Source of the DNA: Riptortus pedestris
Lineage: Eukaryota > Arthropoda > Insecta > Hemiptera > Alydidae
DNA: 64,000 nucleotides
Direction of reading: 5' to 3'
Assembly: GCA_019009955.1 (NCBI GenBank)
Contig: CM032233.1
Location: 100,281,001-100,345,000, forward strand
Shown here: positions 1 through 10,967 of the stretch, one piece after another
Position numbering within the stretch: position 1 is the first letter of the stretch
Layout of the letters: every line of letters begins with the position of its first letter
Translations under genes and position numbers: made by a program
The notes under the pieces: model-generated
The model's database searches: none
Told to the model about the DNA's origin: nothing
What the model saw: only the letters and a program-made list of their open reading frames with translations

Positions 1-779
1 CTAGGAATAGTTTGAGTGGAAATAACAGCTCCTAATACAGGACTGGAGCCTGCAAAGTCAGGACATTCCGCCATGGTGGTGGTAGGTAGAGAAAAAGTTA
101 GTAATAGAATAGGAATCTTTACCAACTGCCTGCACAATCCAGGTGGTTCTAGTACAAAGCTTAAAGGAAAATTGGATGAAATTATTGTTCTTCACCTAGC
201 CTTGGTAAATGAGAATTATTTTATTGAGACTCTATGTACCTAATTTGACAAGAAAAAACAAAGGCTTGCTATATATGTGAATAGTATAAGTAGATACAAA
301 GAGGCACACATGAGGAAGAAGTAAAATACAGTGGGTATGGTAATATGAAAAGAGCAGCTTCTGAAAGAACACAATGGTTGCAACTACAAGGTGTAGCTTG
401 TAGATCATGATGATGATTAAAGACCTACCAATTGCAGCACTGCATTGTTTTGTTTTTTTTAATTAACTCAACATACTTAGTTATTTCCTAGAGTCACAGA
501 TATAAGTTTGAGAAAAGGATGCTACTAAGGCTAATTAGGACAGATTATCTACAGGTTACCACCCATTTCTTGCCAGGGTGGGACTAAGAACTTTATTTAG
601 AGTTCGTCACTATATAATGGAGTGAGATACCCACCTTACTTGACAGCGTGACTGTTCTACTGACAGTTAGCCTTGTCTGCTTTCTCACTGATCCATCTTA
701 TTCGGAGATTATTAAAGTTCGCAATCTGATACTCCCAAGTAATTCAACCTCAATTTGCGTTTGCTAAAGCTGCTGTTAA
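1..779. other. Left-edge sequence, no firm gene
   Basis: An open frame at about 16-243 (+) lacks an ATG at its start and shows no splice site pattern that I can defend. It may be an older part of the retrotransposon relic that follows. A block at 545-610, with a run reading ggttaccacccattt and then a gccagggtggg motif, recurs in diverged form at about 54190-54255 and more weakly near 37535, so it is a dispersed repeat. Confidence 0.4.
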
Positions 780-1310
780 CTTAAAACTGCTAAATTTGAT
801 TGGGCAAAAATTTCGGAAGTACCTTTGACTCGTAAAAGTGGACAATGGATAAAAAATCATACCTATGGATTGAACAATGTTCCTCAAATGGCAGATGGCA
901 GTATATTGCCTGAAGATGTGGCGCAATCATTTAAAAAAATGCATAACTGGAAATGCCCCAGTTTAGATGAAGTTCAGAATTAGTGGTCCAGGTATTTTAC
1001 ATGCCTACATTATATGTTCGCTCGATATTATTCAGATCTGTAGACTGGTAATATGCCAATACCTTAAGATTTCGCTGAGGGTGTAACCTACATGATTAAA
1101 AATAAATAAGGTTACTTAGAAACTAAATATTACAGGCTCATTACTTGCTTAAATGGTATCAATAAACGTTTTAGTTCTATAATTTGTGCTAAAATAAATT
1201 GTCTTATTTCAAATAGACTTCTCACCCCAACAATTAGGTTGTTTGTGGGACATTTACAATATCATAACCATGTCAGTAATACTAAAATAATTTTAAATAA
1301 AAAAAATATT
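780..1310 (+). pseudogene. Decayed non-LTR reverse transcriptase fragment
   Basis: One uninterrupted frame reads through about 175 codons but contains four in-frame stops (TAG, TAG, TAA, TAA), so it is dead. The conceptual peptide has a block NWKCPSLDEV, which corresponds to the NWKAPGPDGV entrance of non-LTR reverse transcriptases. Farther on, a YYRLITCLNGINKRFSSII block matches the usual YRPITCLPTMYKLLTSII region. Order and spacing agree with fingers and palm motifs 1 and 2 of a LINE-type RT, most like R4/Dong-type or related elements; this is family knowledge rather than a database hit. The FADD catalytic box is not seen and would lie downstream, where the sequence becomes AT-rich. The relic sits in the intron upstream of the exon at 1613 and has no bearing on that gene. 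The frame is intact despite the stops, which suggests decay by point mutation. Confidence 0.7.
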
Positions 1311-1503
1311 TTTGTTTATGTATTCAATGCCAACATTAGTTTTATAAATTATAAATTAGAATACGAAATGTTTCCCACCATATTATATAGGCTGTTTTAT
1401 TTCATCTCACTCATTATTATCTTTCATTAAGCAAATGAATTTTTTTTTCAGTCATATAACAAATAGTAATGCCAAAGAAAAGTTAAATTATTCCTGTGTT
1501 TAT

Positions 1504-1506
<3 letters not shown>

Positions 1507-1564
<58 letters not shown>
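1507..1564. repeat. (TA)n microsatellite
   Basis: About 28 uninterrupted TA units, ending about 50 bp before the acceptor of the exon at 1613. Confidence 0.95.
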
Positions 1565-1565
<1 letters not shown>

Positions 1566-1612
1566 CATATACATATACGTCATACAAAAGTTTAAAAAAT
1601 CTTTAATTTCAG

Positions 1613-1729
1613 GTGAAGAAGGTATCCTCCACTCCCCAACACGTGAAAAATTGGAACCCGTTATAATTCGAAGAAAGGAGCCTGGAGCTGATACAACACG
1701 CAGCCCACAAAAAGTGCAAACATATTCAG
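1613..1729 (+). CDS. Internal exon of plus-strand gene 1 (39 codons)
   Basis: The exon begins after a tttaatttcag acceptor and ends before a gtatat donor. Its 117 nt start and end in phase 1, so it can be included or skipped without changing frame. It encodes a charged stretch that includes EEGILHSPTREKLEP, VIIRRKEPG and TTRSPQKVQTYS. It is rich in Ser, Pro, Lys, Arg and Glu and has no hydrophobic core, which suggests a disordered region. The last base G joins the first two bases of the exon at 2789 to make a Gly codon. Base composition and codon use are clearly coding against the AT-rich intron. Upstream exons must lie outside the window or could not be recognised. I do not recognise the protein family. 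Confidence 0.8.
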
Positions 1730-2788
1730 GTATATTTTTTGGGGGCTTTCTTGATGGCTCATTTAATGAGTAGCTCCCAGTCATATAATAACTCTCCAGT
1801 AGAGATTTTGACAAAAGCAAGATTTTAGATACTAAAATAGAAAAATATAAATTCAATATTTTGAAATTCTACTCGTTAACAACTTTTTAATACATCAAAA
1901 TATATACTAAACTCAATTAATATCTTTCATTTTCTCAATAAAACCAGTAAATAGGAAAATATTGACAAAGTCGTTTTTTGACCTTTAAGTAATTCCTCTT
2001 GTTCTACTAAACAAATGAATAGAAAAATACAATATGAAACATACATGCAGTAGATGGGATAGGTTCACCACATTAGAGATTTTGGTTAGCCTTAATATAG
2101 TCTCGGGTTCTTTCAAAGTTGTTTCATGATGTACTCTCAATAGATTATAGGGTACCTGAAGCCATCAACAGACAGACTTACGAGTATATATTGTGAATAT
2201 CCGATACAGACATGATGTTAATCCACTTCCTCACAAACAGCTGGAAAGGAATTTCAACAGACTCATTTCATCAATGCTATATTTCTTTAACAATAAAGTG
2301 AATTATTCATTTAATATGATTTCATGAATGTTGCTATAGCAACTTTCATGTTATGTTAAATACTAAAGAAAATAAATTATCAAAAATTAATAAGTAATTA
2401 AAAGAATACTCAACCATTATTAAAATAAATAAATTAGTTCCGAGTTGAAACTGTTAAACAATATTAATGACTAGAAATCTGTTATTATTTATAAAATAAA
2501 TAATATATTTATGATGATTCTTACATAGTAAACACCTACTTTAATGTAATTTTGATATTTAAGATAAAAAATATCCGTTATTTCCTGAGGGTTTGTATTT
2601 AAAATTTCTAGCCAGGAGAGTACTAAAATTTCATATAATTAGTATTTCAATTCATAATTAAAAATCATCAAGACAACAATTTTTACTAAAATTTTTGTTT
2701 TGTATTCTTATTTCACGTAATAGCTTAAATATGTCAAATATTCTGGGAGCTGTTATTTTTTGAATTAATTTAACCTTTCTTATGGCAG
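1730..2788 (+). other. Intron of gene 1
   Basis: A GT...AG intron of about 1.06 kb between two clear exons. It is AT-rich and I see no other feature in it. Confidence 0.75.
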
Positions 2789-2905
2789 GTCGCTCCCAAT
2801 CAGCTGGACCAAATACAGGCAGTGTAGAAAATCGATCTCCTAAACGTGCTCCTCGAGTTATTCATGGAGCAAAACCACCAGTGTCAGAGAAAAGGCAGAG
2901 ACCAA
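2789..2905 (+). CDS. Internal exon of plus-strand gene 1 (39 codons)
   Basis: The acceptor is ttatggcag and the donor is gtaagaaat. The length is again 117 nt, phase 1 to phase 1. The encoded stretch includes GRSQSAGPNTGSVENRSPKRA and PRVIHGAKPPVSEKRQRP. It is basic, rich in Ser, Pro and Arg, with SP-type sites of the kind proline-directed kinases use; that last point is inference. No domain is recognisable. It continues the frame of the exon at 1613 exactly, which is the strongest evidence that both belong to one transcript. The next firm exon is 13.7 kb away. Confidence 0.85.
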
Positions 2906-3032
2906 GTAAGAAATGAAACACTTATTTTAGTTTATGCCACAATGTACATATGTCAGCAAGGAAGCTTGTAATTTAGGATCAAGAAAAAAATAATTCTAAG
3001 ATGTGTTTTAGTCCAAGTCCAGAACACGAAAC

Positions 3033-3066
<34 letters not shown>

Positions 3067-5211
3067 ATTCACTTGATGGGGATTTTGAAAAACCTTATAT
3101 TGATATTTAATATCAATTTAAAAAGTCATTGCGCTTCTAATTTAGTGAATTAAAATACCCTATCACTATTGTAGACTACTATTGGAAAATGTTTTCTTAT
3201 TATTACTTTGACCAAATTATTTTGTAAAGTGTCTTTGAAGAACGTTGTCAGAAATGTTTCCTGGTTGCCAAGAAAGTTCAGTAAACACAAAGCAACTTAC
3301 ACGGTTTAGTCAAAACATTTATTAATAATATGTAATTATAATTATAAAAGTTTTTAATAATAGAATTATATAATCTTTACGTGTGATTCAAAACCTACTT
3401 TTTGCATATGTCTAATATATGTGAAGCAATAAGTGATACTAAACTGACACATAATATAATCATTATAAATGAACAATGTTCCTGATTGTTAATAGCCCAA
3501 TTTTAATCGCGCCAAAAAAGCTATTAAACTAAAACTTATATATTTGGCCTGAGTACATACCATTAATGTATTTATTTTCTAACTAATTCCGTCCCAAGGT
3601 AGAAAGGCAGAAGTGAATTCAAGATATTGCAAAAATTTGAAGGCATTAACTGTAGTATTTTTTCATGGTCCTAAATGCCAAGAATCATGCAAATGGTATT
3701 CTTTTTTTCTTTTTTTTTTTCTTACTTCAACCTTAACCTCATATTCATAAACTTTTTCCATATATAATTTAATTTATATATTCCCTGAAGCACAGATCTG
3801 AAACCCCTTGTTTTTTTTCCCTTAAGAAATATATATCAGTAACGATTATACAATTAACTTTTCCTTTTAATTATTGATACTGGAATTCCTTATCAATAGG
3901 AATTTTATTATTATTTTCATGTTTTACTTTAGACATGAAATTTTAGCATGGTTAAAAAAGTCTTTAAATATAGTACAAAAGTAATGGTTAATGAAGCACA
4001 ATATGAAATAGGTCATCCTTGATTTTTTTCTGACAGAGCTATAACTTTAAATTCTTTCTTTTTGATATTCAACATAAAACACTACGAGTATAAATAGCTC
4101 TATAAATTCTGTCTGAGAGGGGTTTTAGAAATGTGGATAGTTTTCCTGGTTTTCCTTGTACAAACACCAGTAAATCTTATTGTTCATCACATCACAAGTA
4201 TTATAAACCTACATATGCGCCCATGAGTTCCTTTCCTATCCTAGAAGAAAGACCAAATTCACACTAAGGGCACAATAGTCACATTATTTATATATATATA
4301 TATATATTTTTTTTTTATTTAAAAAAAAAGGACTTGCTTTCATATATAAGTCAGAAGAATTAAATTCACAGTTCAGCACTACTGTGGAGTTACCGTGTGA
4401 ACTTTGAATTATTGCACAGTAATCCTAAAACCAAATTTCCTTAACCACATTGACTATTTACAAAGACTGATTCTTTAATGAGGTGATAAACTAGACTTTA
4501 TGAAAGAATTTTTAAGTGTATTTGAATTCCCTATTATACATTATAAGTATAATCAAAACTGAGTGATAAAAGTGGTTTGATCAACATATTTTTTAAACAA
4601 TTAAATAGATTTTTGATTATTGAATTCAATCTAACAGGAATCTCCAAGAAGACTAAGGGTCTATTACTTAAAGGTGACAGGAGAATAAAATATTCTTTAC
4701 ATATTGTATTGAACCTCATCAAATCCCTATATTAATATTTAGGGATCTTAATAATTTTTCAAAATATTCATATACTTTTTTAAAAATATGTAATTTCATA
4801 AAATGATGCATATTAGGCCTATCTTGTATTTTTAAAATAAGATTAGGCTTTTTAAAAAAACAAAACAAACTTATGAAGAATATAATAACAATAACAAGGA
4901 TTAACAGAGTGTAAAATGAGTTACATAAGAGCCACACAGAAGTGAAGCCACAGAATCATAGACAAATATTGAGTGATCAATTTTAATCATTGGTAGACTG
5001 GTAGTGGACTTTGCCATGGGAGTGAGGTGTCCTCCATTTAGTGTGGAGTGCATATGCTATTACAGTGTTTCCCACCTATATCTCCTGAACTTTACTTTAA
5101 TATTTTTAATGAACAAAGTCTGAAATTGATGTTTACTAACAATGGAAATCAGAAGTAGATGTGAGGAGTGGATGTGGTTTCAGGCTGAACCCTCCCAAAA
5201 TCCAAAATGAG

Positions 5212-5212
<1 letters not shown>

Positions 5213-5286
<74 letters not shown>
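5213..5286. repeat. Compound (CA)n(TA)n microsatellite
   Basis: About 24 CA units run directly into about 12 TA units. Confidence 0.95.
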
Positions 5287-7702
5287 CACTAATTTTTATT
5301 TTATTAATTACCTGTGACATTAAGTCTATTTAATTCACACTTTAAAGTTATTATTTACAGAATATAATTAAGGAGTACACAAAAAAAATATATTTAAAGG
5401 TTCTTGAATAATATACTTTTTCAAAATATGTATTGTGCATGAAAAGTGAAATAGATAAAAGAGGGAGGGAAAAGCATTTTCATCACATGGATGTCACCCT
5501 CACTTCTATTCTTATTGCAGAAATTATTTTTAACTTTTGACTCTATCTAGTATATTTCTAAAAAGAAACATTTGAATCAGTTAGGGATATATTATAATAG
5601 GAGTAAGAAGCAACAATATAAATAATACAGGCATAAGATTGTGATGAGGAAAGAAATACCTTTAAAAGATGTTTCATCATGTAATTGGTGCAAAGGCCTT
5701 TTATCCAACAAAAGAATATTCCATGCACAAATTCTTCTAACCCCTATGCCAAACCCATCCAAATCCTATAGAACAAATACTGAATATGCCCATATTGGGC
5801 ATATTCAATATTTGGCTGGTAATTTCACCCAATCTTGAGTTACAAGTTGTAACACTTGCCCAATAGTTAATTTATCACTCAGGTTTGAGTGAAGTAATTG
5901 AAACATATTTAAATTTTCTCAATCTTGAAGTTGCACACAATGCATACATTGGTTCGTTCAAATCAGAATATTAGTGGGGGAAGAAGAAGTAACACAGAGT
6001 GTAAGCAGACTCTATTCTTTTCAAATCATTATTAGTCTGATGTTTTAACTTCTTTCTGAAGCATTATCAGGAGAATTTTGGTATATTTAAGTACTATTCA
6101 GCCACATAATTGTTCTACTAATTTCTTCTTGTGAAATAAAGTATGTAGATTCATGCTATCAATAGATAATAGAATTGTTATTTAGTGACTGAATGGTGTT
6201 CAAATATGTGAAACTCCTCCTGATGAAGTATCAGAAAGATGTAAAGTCACCAGAACCACAAAGAATTGAAGTGAAATGTCATATTTTGACTTTTTGTTCA
6301 AAGCGCCAAAAAGTTGATTTTAAGGCCATTTCAGCAATCAGCTAATTCAGCTCTATAGGAGACATGAATTCATTTAATTTATATTGAGCATTTTTGTTTA
6401 AATTTATTTGATCATCTAACTATTTATAGGGAGAATATGACGTTTGCTTGATCCCATAAAGAGGACTGCATAGTAGTGATAAGAGCACTTAATAATTCCT
6501 AAGATTATTTACTAATAGGTTGCTTACTCAATAATGTTTAAATAAAGCATCTGGAATGGCTACATAAAGAAATCATTGGGCAGCTAAAGGACTTTCACAT
6601 AGATCTGTTGTAGTCATGTGTATAATTTAATTCTTCGGGATTTACGTCAAAATTCTTAATATTAAATTTACACCTCTGGAATACATGTAGATTTTGGAAG
6701 AAGGAATGATGTAATGATAAATGCTAACTCAATTATAATTGTAAAATTCTACACCGAAGGCATTTTTTTTTTAGTAATAATTCCCTTCATTGTTGAATTT
6801 GGTATTGGTATCCATAAATCACAGCATCTTTTATAAGATATAGAAATTTTAAATTTTCATGAAAAAAAAAAGGTTTCAAATTATAACTGCACCTATTACT
6901 TTATAATACTACCAATCATCAAACTGAACATGAAGAAGGTAAAAATATTAAAAATCTCAAATTTCTAAGCTTCGTCCTTCCATAATATCAGTTTTATTTT
7001 AGATATTTTATAATCTATTCAGCATTGTAAATAAACAATTTATATGATAAGACAACAAATTTTATAATGATACCAATTCACTAAAAAAATTTGTTATCTC
7101 AAGTTATTTCAAAAGAGGTAGACATGGCATGATTCACTCTATTGAAAGAGCAGAAAATTAAAGATATTTTAACATACCAGGGCATATTAGTGTAAGTAAC
7201 AATTTTAACAAACAAAGAAATATTCTTTGTTCAGGTCCCTTAGCTGTATGTATGTCTAGGGAAAGTATGTTTTGAATAATTCATTTTGAATTTGATTTTA
7301 ACGGTAGGGTAAAGAACTTAGAGCTTACTTTTATCAATAAGAGTGAAACCATTAATAATCCTTATTTTGTCAACATTAACAATATCTTCCACAGCAAAAC
7401 CACAAAACTACCTGGAATAAAATTGTTTAGATTCCTTAATCTTTTTGGGTTAACTCTTATTTTAGAGCATAACTTCCTTTCACTGGGGATATAAAAAAAA
7501 AGAAGAGGTAAATAGTTAATACATATTTTACTATGCAGAGTAGTTCCTGAATAAAAGATTTTTTGAGAGTATTAAATAATGTTGTCTGTATTTTAATGAA
7601 TTATCTTCTGATATCTTGTAAACAGGAAATAATGAAGACATTCCATTAATACTACAGTAAAACTACTAACTAATACAATGTTTTATCACACATGCGCGTG
7701 CA

Positions 7703-7703
7703 T

Positions 7704-7751
<48 letters not shown>

Positions 7752-7800
7752 TTGTGTATTTGTGTGAGTGTAAGTTTGAATGGACCTGATTTTTGTCATT
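7703..7800 (+). repeat. (CA)n plus 3' piece of repeat family B
   Basis: A (CA)n run at 7703-7750 is followed at about 7772 by ttgaatggacctgatttttg, the conserved right part of the dispersed family seen in full at 29303-29690 and 49790-50160. In those copies the microsatellite lies in the middle of the element. Confidence 0.6.
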
Positions 7801-8750
7801 ATCAAGATAAAAAATGGATTTTTTAATCTATATTTACAATAAACCAATCTCCAAAAAAAATTTAATACCCACAGATAAGAAGGTTATGGTAGGGATTATA
7901 TTGTATTTTTGAGTATTGAAATATCTGTGTACAAATTTTGACATAGAAAGAATATCGAAATTTTATAAATTAGTTGCCAATTTCTAAAAAGAAATGTCAT
8001 TAAATACTTAAGTTAATATTCACAACTCTGTAATAAGTTTAATATATGGTATGGAAATTGTATCACTGGCCTTCTGATTCAATGGAGATGATGGAAAATG
8101 TGTGTGGGAGAATTTATTTGAGGAAGTTCAAGATAACAGGTAATATATTATTTGATGGCACATTTATTGTTTGGGATTGAATATGTAGACTTCTTTTGTC
8201 AGCGCCCAGCAGAACATAACAACAGAAAATAACAATAATGGTTTGCCTGAGCAAAGAAAGAAATGAAAGAACGAGCAAATTCTTTCCCCTCTGTTCAAAC
8301 AAAGGTATTAATCATTAGTTATATACTTCTTGTAACCATAAACCCCTTCAACTCATTAACTCATCATCATTAAAAGTAAATCATAATTATTTAAATAATT
8401 TATTAAGAATCAATAATTTTCTACTAAACACTAGTTGCATTGGTACAAGTAGTTGGACAAGTCCTAGTAGGCCTTTTTGCAGTAAAATACAATTGAAAAT
8501 TCTAAGATTCGCTTTAATGGTTTGATTCCACCTGCTTATGTACAGAACTCTTCAATACATTGAAACCATGACACAGTTCACACAATTTTGCCTAATACCA
8601 TTGAAGATGTTATGTGAATAGGTGTAATATATTTTAATGGCTTAAAACTAATTAATAACTTTCATATTAAAAGCTTAACTATATTTAGTTGCTTGAAGTG
8701 CTTCATTACATCATTTGTATGATGATTTAGACCATGCTGGCCATTGCCTG

Positions 8751-8864
8751 TTGTGTAGAATGTAGTGCCATGCCTTTCAGCTCCTGTGGCTTGTGCATTG
8801 CTACTAATTTTTAATGATGTTTAAGCCACTGTAGCTGAAAGCCATATCACCCCATTCTACACAA
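8751..8864. repeat. Hairpin (fold-back) repeat
   Basis: Two arms of about 42 bp (8751-8791 and 8822-8864) are inverted and roughly 80% matched, with a loop of about 30 bp. The outer arm reads ttgtgtagaatg on the left and cattctacacaa on the right. It is either a small fold-back MITE or a hairpin that could be transcribed with the intron. No clear target duplication is visible. Confidence 0.7.
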
Positions 8865-9602
8865 TATATATTGTTGGTGTAAAAAGAATTATAATATTAA
8901 CTGTGACATAAATAAGATTTCCCATAAATAGTTATTATAAATGTATATAGTAAACTGTTTTAATTGTAATTCACTTCATTAACCAGATTGGACTATTCGA
9001 GTTATTCAAGTAACTATTCCATTGCCTCATGATAGGAACTGTTAGCATGAGATTGATGAGTATTTGGAAGCGTTTACTCATGTATGAGCAATGAGATTAT
9101 AGCAGTGGATAGTTTCTTTCATTGTATATGTAACAAAATCAAGCTATTCACAATATTTAATAAGTAAAGATTGCAAATATTCATATTTGGTATGAGAAAG
9201 GGAAGTTTAAGAAAATATAATTATCAAAATATTTTTTCATTAGTGTTTTTCCAATATAATTTAATACTTTTAATGCTAATTTATCCATTCAATCATTAAC
9301 TTAAAATATATATTCAATCCATTTTAAAAACCAAAGAATGGCACAGTGTTGCACAGAATCTTAAGAAACGACTAGGAGAGGCATTACTTGGTGGGATGAT
9401 GAGGGATCTTAACTGGATGGTTTAAAATTCCAAGGCATGTCACCCTCAATTTTCTTTAGAGGTATGTTTTAACACTTTCGCTGCGGATGCCCGAATCGAA
9501 AATCACTTCCAAAAAACGATTTTTTTTTTTTTGTTGTTTTCTGTTTTAAAGTTGTTCAAAATAAGTAAAAACCTATTTGTGGTAATTTTTATGCATTTTT
9601 AA

Positions 9603-9777
9603 CAACGATAATCGTATTTTTTTTAACCTCGCAACGTATGCGAGGTCCGCACACGGCAGTGAATTAGGTAGGCAAACCCTCAAGACAGAACATTTTGTGT
9701 GTATTTCCCTACCTAGTGCACTGTCGTGTGCGGACATTGCATACGTTGCATAGGGAGGAAGAAATACGATTATTAGG
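9603..9777. repeat. Subterminal inverted repeat inside the piggyBac relic
   Basis: Sequence from about 9603 to 9680 (with gtatgcgaggtccgcacac) is inverted at about 9700-9777 (with gtgtgcggacattgcatac). It forms an imperfect hairpin of about 75 bp per arm. This looks like an inverted duplication of the element's subterminal region replacing the 3' end of the transposase frame. Confidence 0.7.
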
Positions 9778-9924
9778 TTACAAATGCATATAAAGTAAAC
9801 ATAATAATGGAATAGATCTATATGAAAATCATATTGATCCAAAATGAACTTATATAGCTGAAAATACACCACCTGAACAGAAACTTTCGTTTAGTAATGG
9901 GAAATTTCTTTATTTCGTAATTGG

Positions 9925-10790
9925 TTATGAAATCATAAATCGGACCTGTCAATACCGCCCATATATTTATTATAATTAATAATTGCCTTGAGCTTCTCGA
10001 CGGTCTTCCCCCTGCTCGTGACCGCCTTTATCTGGGCATCAAACTCCGATGAAATAATAATGACATCTCGTTGTGGCGCCATTTGAAAACGGACAGACCC
10101 TTAACAGTAAATTTCTCTTTTATCTCTCCTTTTTTGAGCTTAGTCCCCACTATATCAGCTGGGTTGCCCTTCCGAGTCTTTCTCAGAGTACCAGTAAGTT
10201 AGGTACCCTGATCCAGAAGCTCGTGGGCCATGGGGACAGACGTATAAAAGTTGTCAGCGTAAATGGCATAACCGTGGCCGAGATAGTCATCAACCAAATG
10301 TTTGACAACTTTATACAAGTGTCCTTTCCCTCCAACTTGTGGATCCCTTGACCCAGAGTAGACTAACGTCTTCAGCACAAGACCGTCAGGTTGAGTCAAC
10401 ATATAAATCTTTATTCCATATTTGTGGCGCTTATTAGCGATATACTGGCGAAAGAATAGCCTACCCCTCCAAAGCATCATGGACTCGTCCAAACTTAATT
10501 CTTTGAAAGGGATAGTATATCTCTTTCATCCTCTCAACAAAAAAATTTAACAGAGGCCGAATTTTATACAGCGGATCATGCTCAACGTTCGGGCCTTGTG
10601 GTTCTGTGACGAAGTGCAGGCTTCTCAGTATACGGAGAAACGTGTCTCGTGACATCATTGAAGGGAAAGCAGGGGTACTATAGGGGAATATGGACCTCCA
10701 ATAATGAATGAGCCTCTGATGGAGAGACAAGTTGGCCCATAAAAAATAATAACCCCAAAAATTTTTGAAACTGCAAACGACTTGGCCAGA
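9925..10790 (-). pseudogene. Broken piggyBac transposase
   Basis: The family (DDE_Tnp_1_7) is recognisable from three blocks in order. The first is HYWRSIFPYSTPAFPSMMSR with an ILRSLHF block after it. The second is the DESMMLWRGRLFFRQYI block. The third includes YADNFYTS, then TGTLRKTRKGNPADI, and lastly YNKYMGGIDRSD. All three catalytic aspartates of piggyBac (in DESMM, YADNF and GGIDRSD) are still visible. The gene is dead: a one-base insertion near 10502 shifts frame just before the first catalytic Asp, a TAA interrupts the frame close to 10200, a second frameshift lies near 10050-10075, and another probably lies near 10735. The usual C-terminal cysteine-rich domain is absent. Confidence 0.9.
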
Positions 10791-10967
10791 CGGTGGTCAG
10801 AACACTACTGAATGCTTGTGAGTGCGGAGGTTCTCCCCACTACAACCTTCAGGTCTCTAGAACGAATGGAGGGCGGGGCGACGCTCCTCGCAACGTATGC
10901 GAGGCCCGCACCAGGGAGTGACTCAGGACCTCGCATATGCTGCGAGGCTCCGCAGTGAAGGTGTTAA

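Larger units (their letters stand above)
2906..9468 (+). other. Long intron of gene 1, first part
   Basis: No convincing coding exon is seen. The stretch holds a poly(A) tract (3036-3064), compound (CA)n(TA)n at 5213-5286, (CA)n at 7703-7750, an 11-bp-arm palindrome at 5783-5808 and a hairpin repeat at 8751-8864. Short ORFs here are AT-rich chance frames without splice-site support. Confidence 0.6.
9469..10967 (-). mobile_element. piggyBac-like DNA transposon relic
   Basis: The element is bounded by TTAA on both sides (9469-9472 and 10964-10967), the target site of piggyBac elements. Inside these, the terminal inverted repeats read CACTTTCGCTGCGGA on the left and CACCTTCACTGCGGA on the right when reversed. 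Subterminal repeats with ctcgcaacgtatgcgag lie near 9628-9646 and 10890. A decayed transposase on the minus strand occupies the interior. The whole copy is about 1.5 kb, shorter than an intact piggyBac of about 2.4 kb, so the N-terminal and C-terminal coding ends are missing. It lies in an intron of gene 1, in the opposite orientation. Confidence 0.9.

Noticed and set aside
1435..1773. 112-codon frame across the (TA)n tract
   Set aside because: Its first part translates the microsatellite to IYIY repeats. Only the part after the acceptor at 1613 is a real exon.
1503..1856. Minus-strand 117-codon frame
   Set aside because: It is the shadow of the exon at 1613 plus the (TA)n tract.
5783..5808. 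Perfect palindrome gaatatgccca/tat/tgggcatattc
   Set aside because: Short and without context; could be a binding site but chance is adequate in 64 kb of AT-rich DNA.
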